7,048 nt of DNA. Origin: Deltaproteobacteria bacterium. Lineage in GTDB: Bacteria > Desulfobacterota > DSM-4660 > Desulfatiglandales > Desulfatiglandaceae. Shown one piece after another: positions 6,080 through 7,048 of the stretch (positions within the stretch are counted from its first letter, which is position 1; each line of letters opens with the position of its first letter). The notes beneath the pieces were generated by a model that had not been told where the DNA came from, did no database searches, and worked only from the letters and a program-made list of their open reading frames with translations. The position numbers and the translations under genes are program-made. The DNA is taken from NCBI GenBank assembly GCA_021159825.1, contig JAGHDR010000186.1, forward strand, positions 1 to 7,048, in the 5' to 3' direction.

Positions 6080-7048
6080 TATTCCTCATTGATTATTTTT
6101 CGGTAGGCCGGATCAAAGTCCTTCCAGAGATTCAACCCAATACGATTCTGGGTGTCCACAATTTCTTTCAGAACCTTTCGGTTGATCAGGGGGTTCATGA
6201 GTACCGCCCGCAGCACTACAATATTCTGCGGTCTGTATCGGGTGGATTCCAGGGTGGTACGAGAAACAAATGTGGTATCATCCCGCCTGAGGGCTTTGTG
6301 AAGCTTGATGTTCAGACCGTTTACGAGAAAATTGATCTTTCTGATTTTTTGTTCGGATTCCTTTTTCCCCTCACCTTTTTTTAATTCGGCCGTTTCTTCC
6401 AGAGAGGCAATATGAGATCTAAGGGTTTCAGGCAGGAAACGGTAGGTCAAAATAAACAGATCAGGATCGTTCAGCGATTCGAAATTTCCACAATGCTTGA
6501 TCATGCCGAGTAAGTTTTCGGTCGCCTTTCGGGCCTGCCCCATGAGAACTCCGTAACCCTCTCGCCCAATAATTTTGAGGGAGGCCCAGGGCTTTAGGGC
6601 TGAAAAAGGTCTGGAACCTTCAATCGTAAAGCGGCCTATATCCACAGAATTTCGTCTAATAATATATTTTGATGAATGTCGGATCGTATTCAGGTCTTTC
6701 TCGTTACGGAACAGGATGAGGCCCATGCTCATGGGACAATAGAGCAACTTATGGGCGTCAACGGACACCGAATCAGCTGTTTCAATCCCCTTAAACAGAC
6801 CTCGATATTCATCGGCCAGCAGGGCTGAACCACCCCAGCAGGCATCCACGTGAAAATAGGCCCCTGTTTCACGGGCAATTTTACCCAACGCATCAAGATC
6901 ATCCACATTGCCGGTCTCGGTGGTGCCCGCGATTCCCACAATAGCGATGATTTTTGTTTTGCTTTTTTCGCCAGGCTTCTCAAAAGAATCTATTTTGCGG
7001 CGAAGCTTGCGGATGTTGATCCTGTTTTTTTCATCAACAGGAATGGTG
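6079..7048 (-). CDS. Group II PLP-dependent decarboxylase (glutamate/aspartate decarboxylase-like), N-terminus missing
   Basis: This is the C-terminal 322 residues of a pyridoxal-phosphate amino-acid decarboxylase, reading leftward; the frame is open to the window edge (TIPVDEKNRI at the visible start), so the gene begins outside. Relatives are about 450-550 residues, so roughly 130-230 are missing. Visible motifs, numbered from the visible start, are GIAGTTETGNVDDL (38-51) and HVDACWGG (66-73), where D68 should contact the pyridine nitrogen. SVSVDAHKLLYCPM (93-106) contains the Schiff-base lysine K100, and EGSRPFSALKPW follows. The C-terminal domain has a lysine/glutamate-rich stretch (KKGEGKKESEQK) and ends in NEE. 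The motif style and the C-terminal FVSRT and VVLRAVLMNP segments resemble the PanP-type putative aspartate 1-decarboxylases, which would supply beta-alanine for pantothenate, but glutamate or another acidic amino acid is equally possible. An internal GTG at 6939 is not a plausible start because it would remove the front of the fold. The gene converges on the efflux operon and is probably unrelated to it. Confidence 0.88.
   Translation of the reverse strand, partial: TIPVDEKNRINIRKLRRKIDSFEKPGEKSKTKIIAIVGIAGTTETGNVDDLDALGKIARETGAYFHVDACWGGSALLADEYRGLFKGIETADSVSVDAHKLLYCPMSMGLILFRNEKDLNTIRHSSKYIIRRNSVDIGRFTIEGSRPFSALKPWASLKIIGREGYGVLMGQARKATENLLGMIKHCGNFESLNDPDLFILTYRFLPETLRSHIASLEETAELKKGEGKKESEQKIRKINFLVNGLNIKLHKALRRDDTTFVSRTTLESTRYRPQNIVVLRAVLMNPLINRKVLKEIVDTQNRIGLNLWKDFDPAYRKIINEE

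Noticed and set aside
5989..6384. Plus-strand 131-codon open frame
   Set aside because: It starts inside the palindromic repeat and then runs antisense through the C-terminal domain of the well-supported decarboxylase. It has no recognisable domain.

Overview
The window reads as a piece of a mid-GC, Gram-negative chromosome. It is dominated by one complete tripartite efflux operon on the plus strand. A divergently coded, AT-richer leader lies to its left, and a convergent metabolic gene cut by the window edge lies to its right. An outer-membrane TolC-type protein plus an RND pump proves a two-membrane cell. The style of the proteins and the palindromic intergenic repeat remind me of Desulfobacterota (Desulfobacteraceae-like), but that is an impression, not a demonstrated assignment.

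Layout. Positions 1-445 hold no convincing plus-strand gene. They contain a good sigma70-like promoter match (23-50), a weak terminator-like hairpin followed by T8 (55-79), and one weakly supported minus-strand ORF with a TTG start (84-335). Positions 446-5908 are three tightly packed genes: a TolC-family outer-membrane factor, a periplasmic adaptor (membrane fusion protein) and an RND inner-membrane permease. The first pair overlaps by 4 bases (ATGA). The second pair overlaps by 8 bases if the Shine-Dalgarno-supported GTG start of the permease is used. The three products together make a complete proton-driven pump from inner membrane/periplasm to outside, with no regulator encoded beside it in the window.

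Positions 5909-6078 are the convergent intergenic space. Almost all of it is one imperfect palindrome of about 161 bp, centred on 5999, with 28-29 bp outer arms and possible TTA flanking duplications. It looks like a MITE- or REP-type element and is the most interesting item here. Positions 6079-7048 (minus) encode the C-terminal 322 residues of a group II PLP-dependent decarboxylase with the catalytic DAHK lysine intact; its N-terminus lies beyond the window.

I see no convincing undescribed system. The pump and the decarboxylase are recognisable families, and the points worth checking are the repeat, the substituted proton-relay lysine in the pump, and the unexplained leader.
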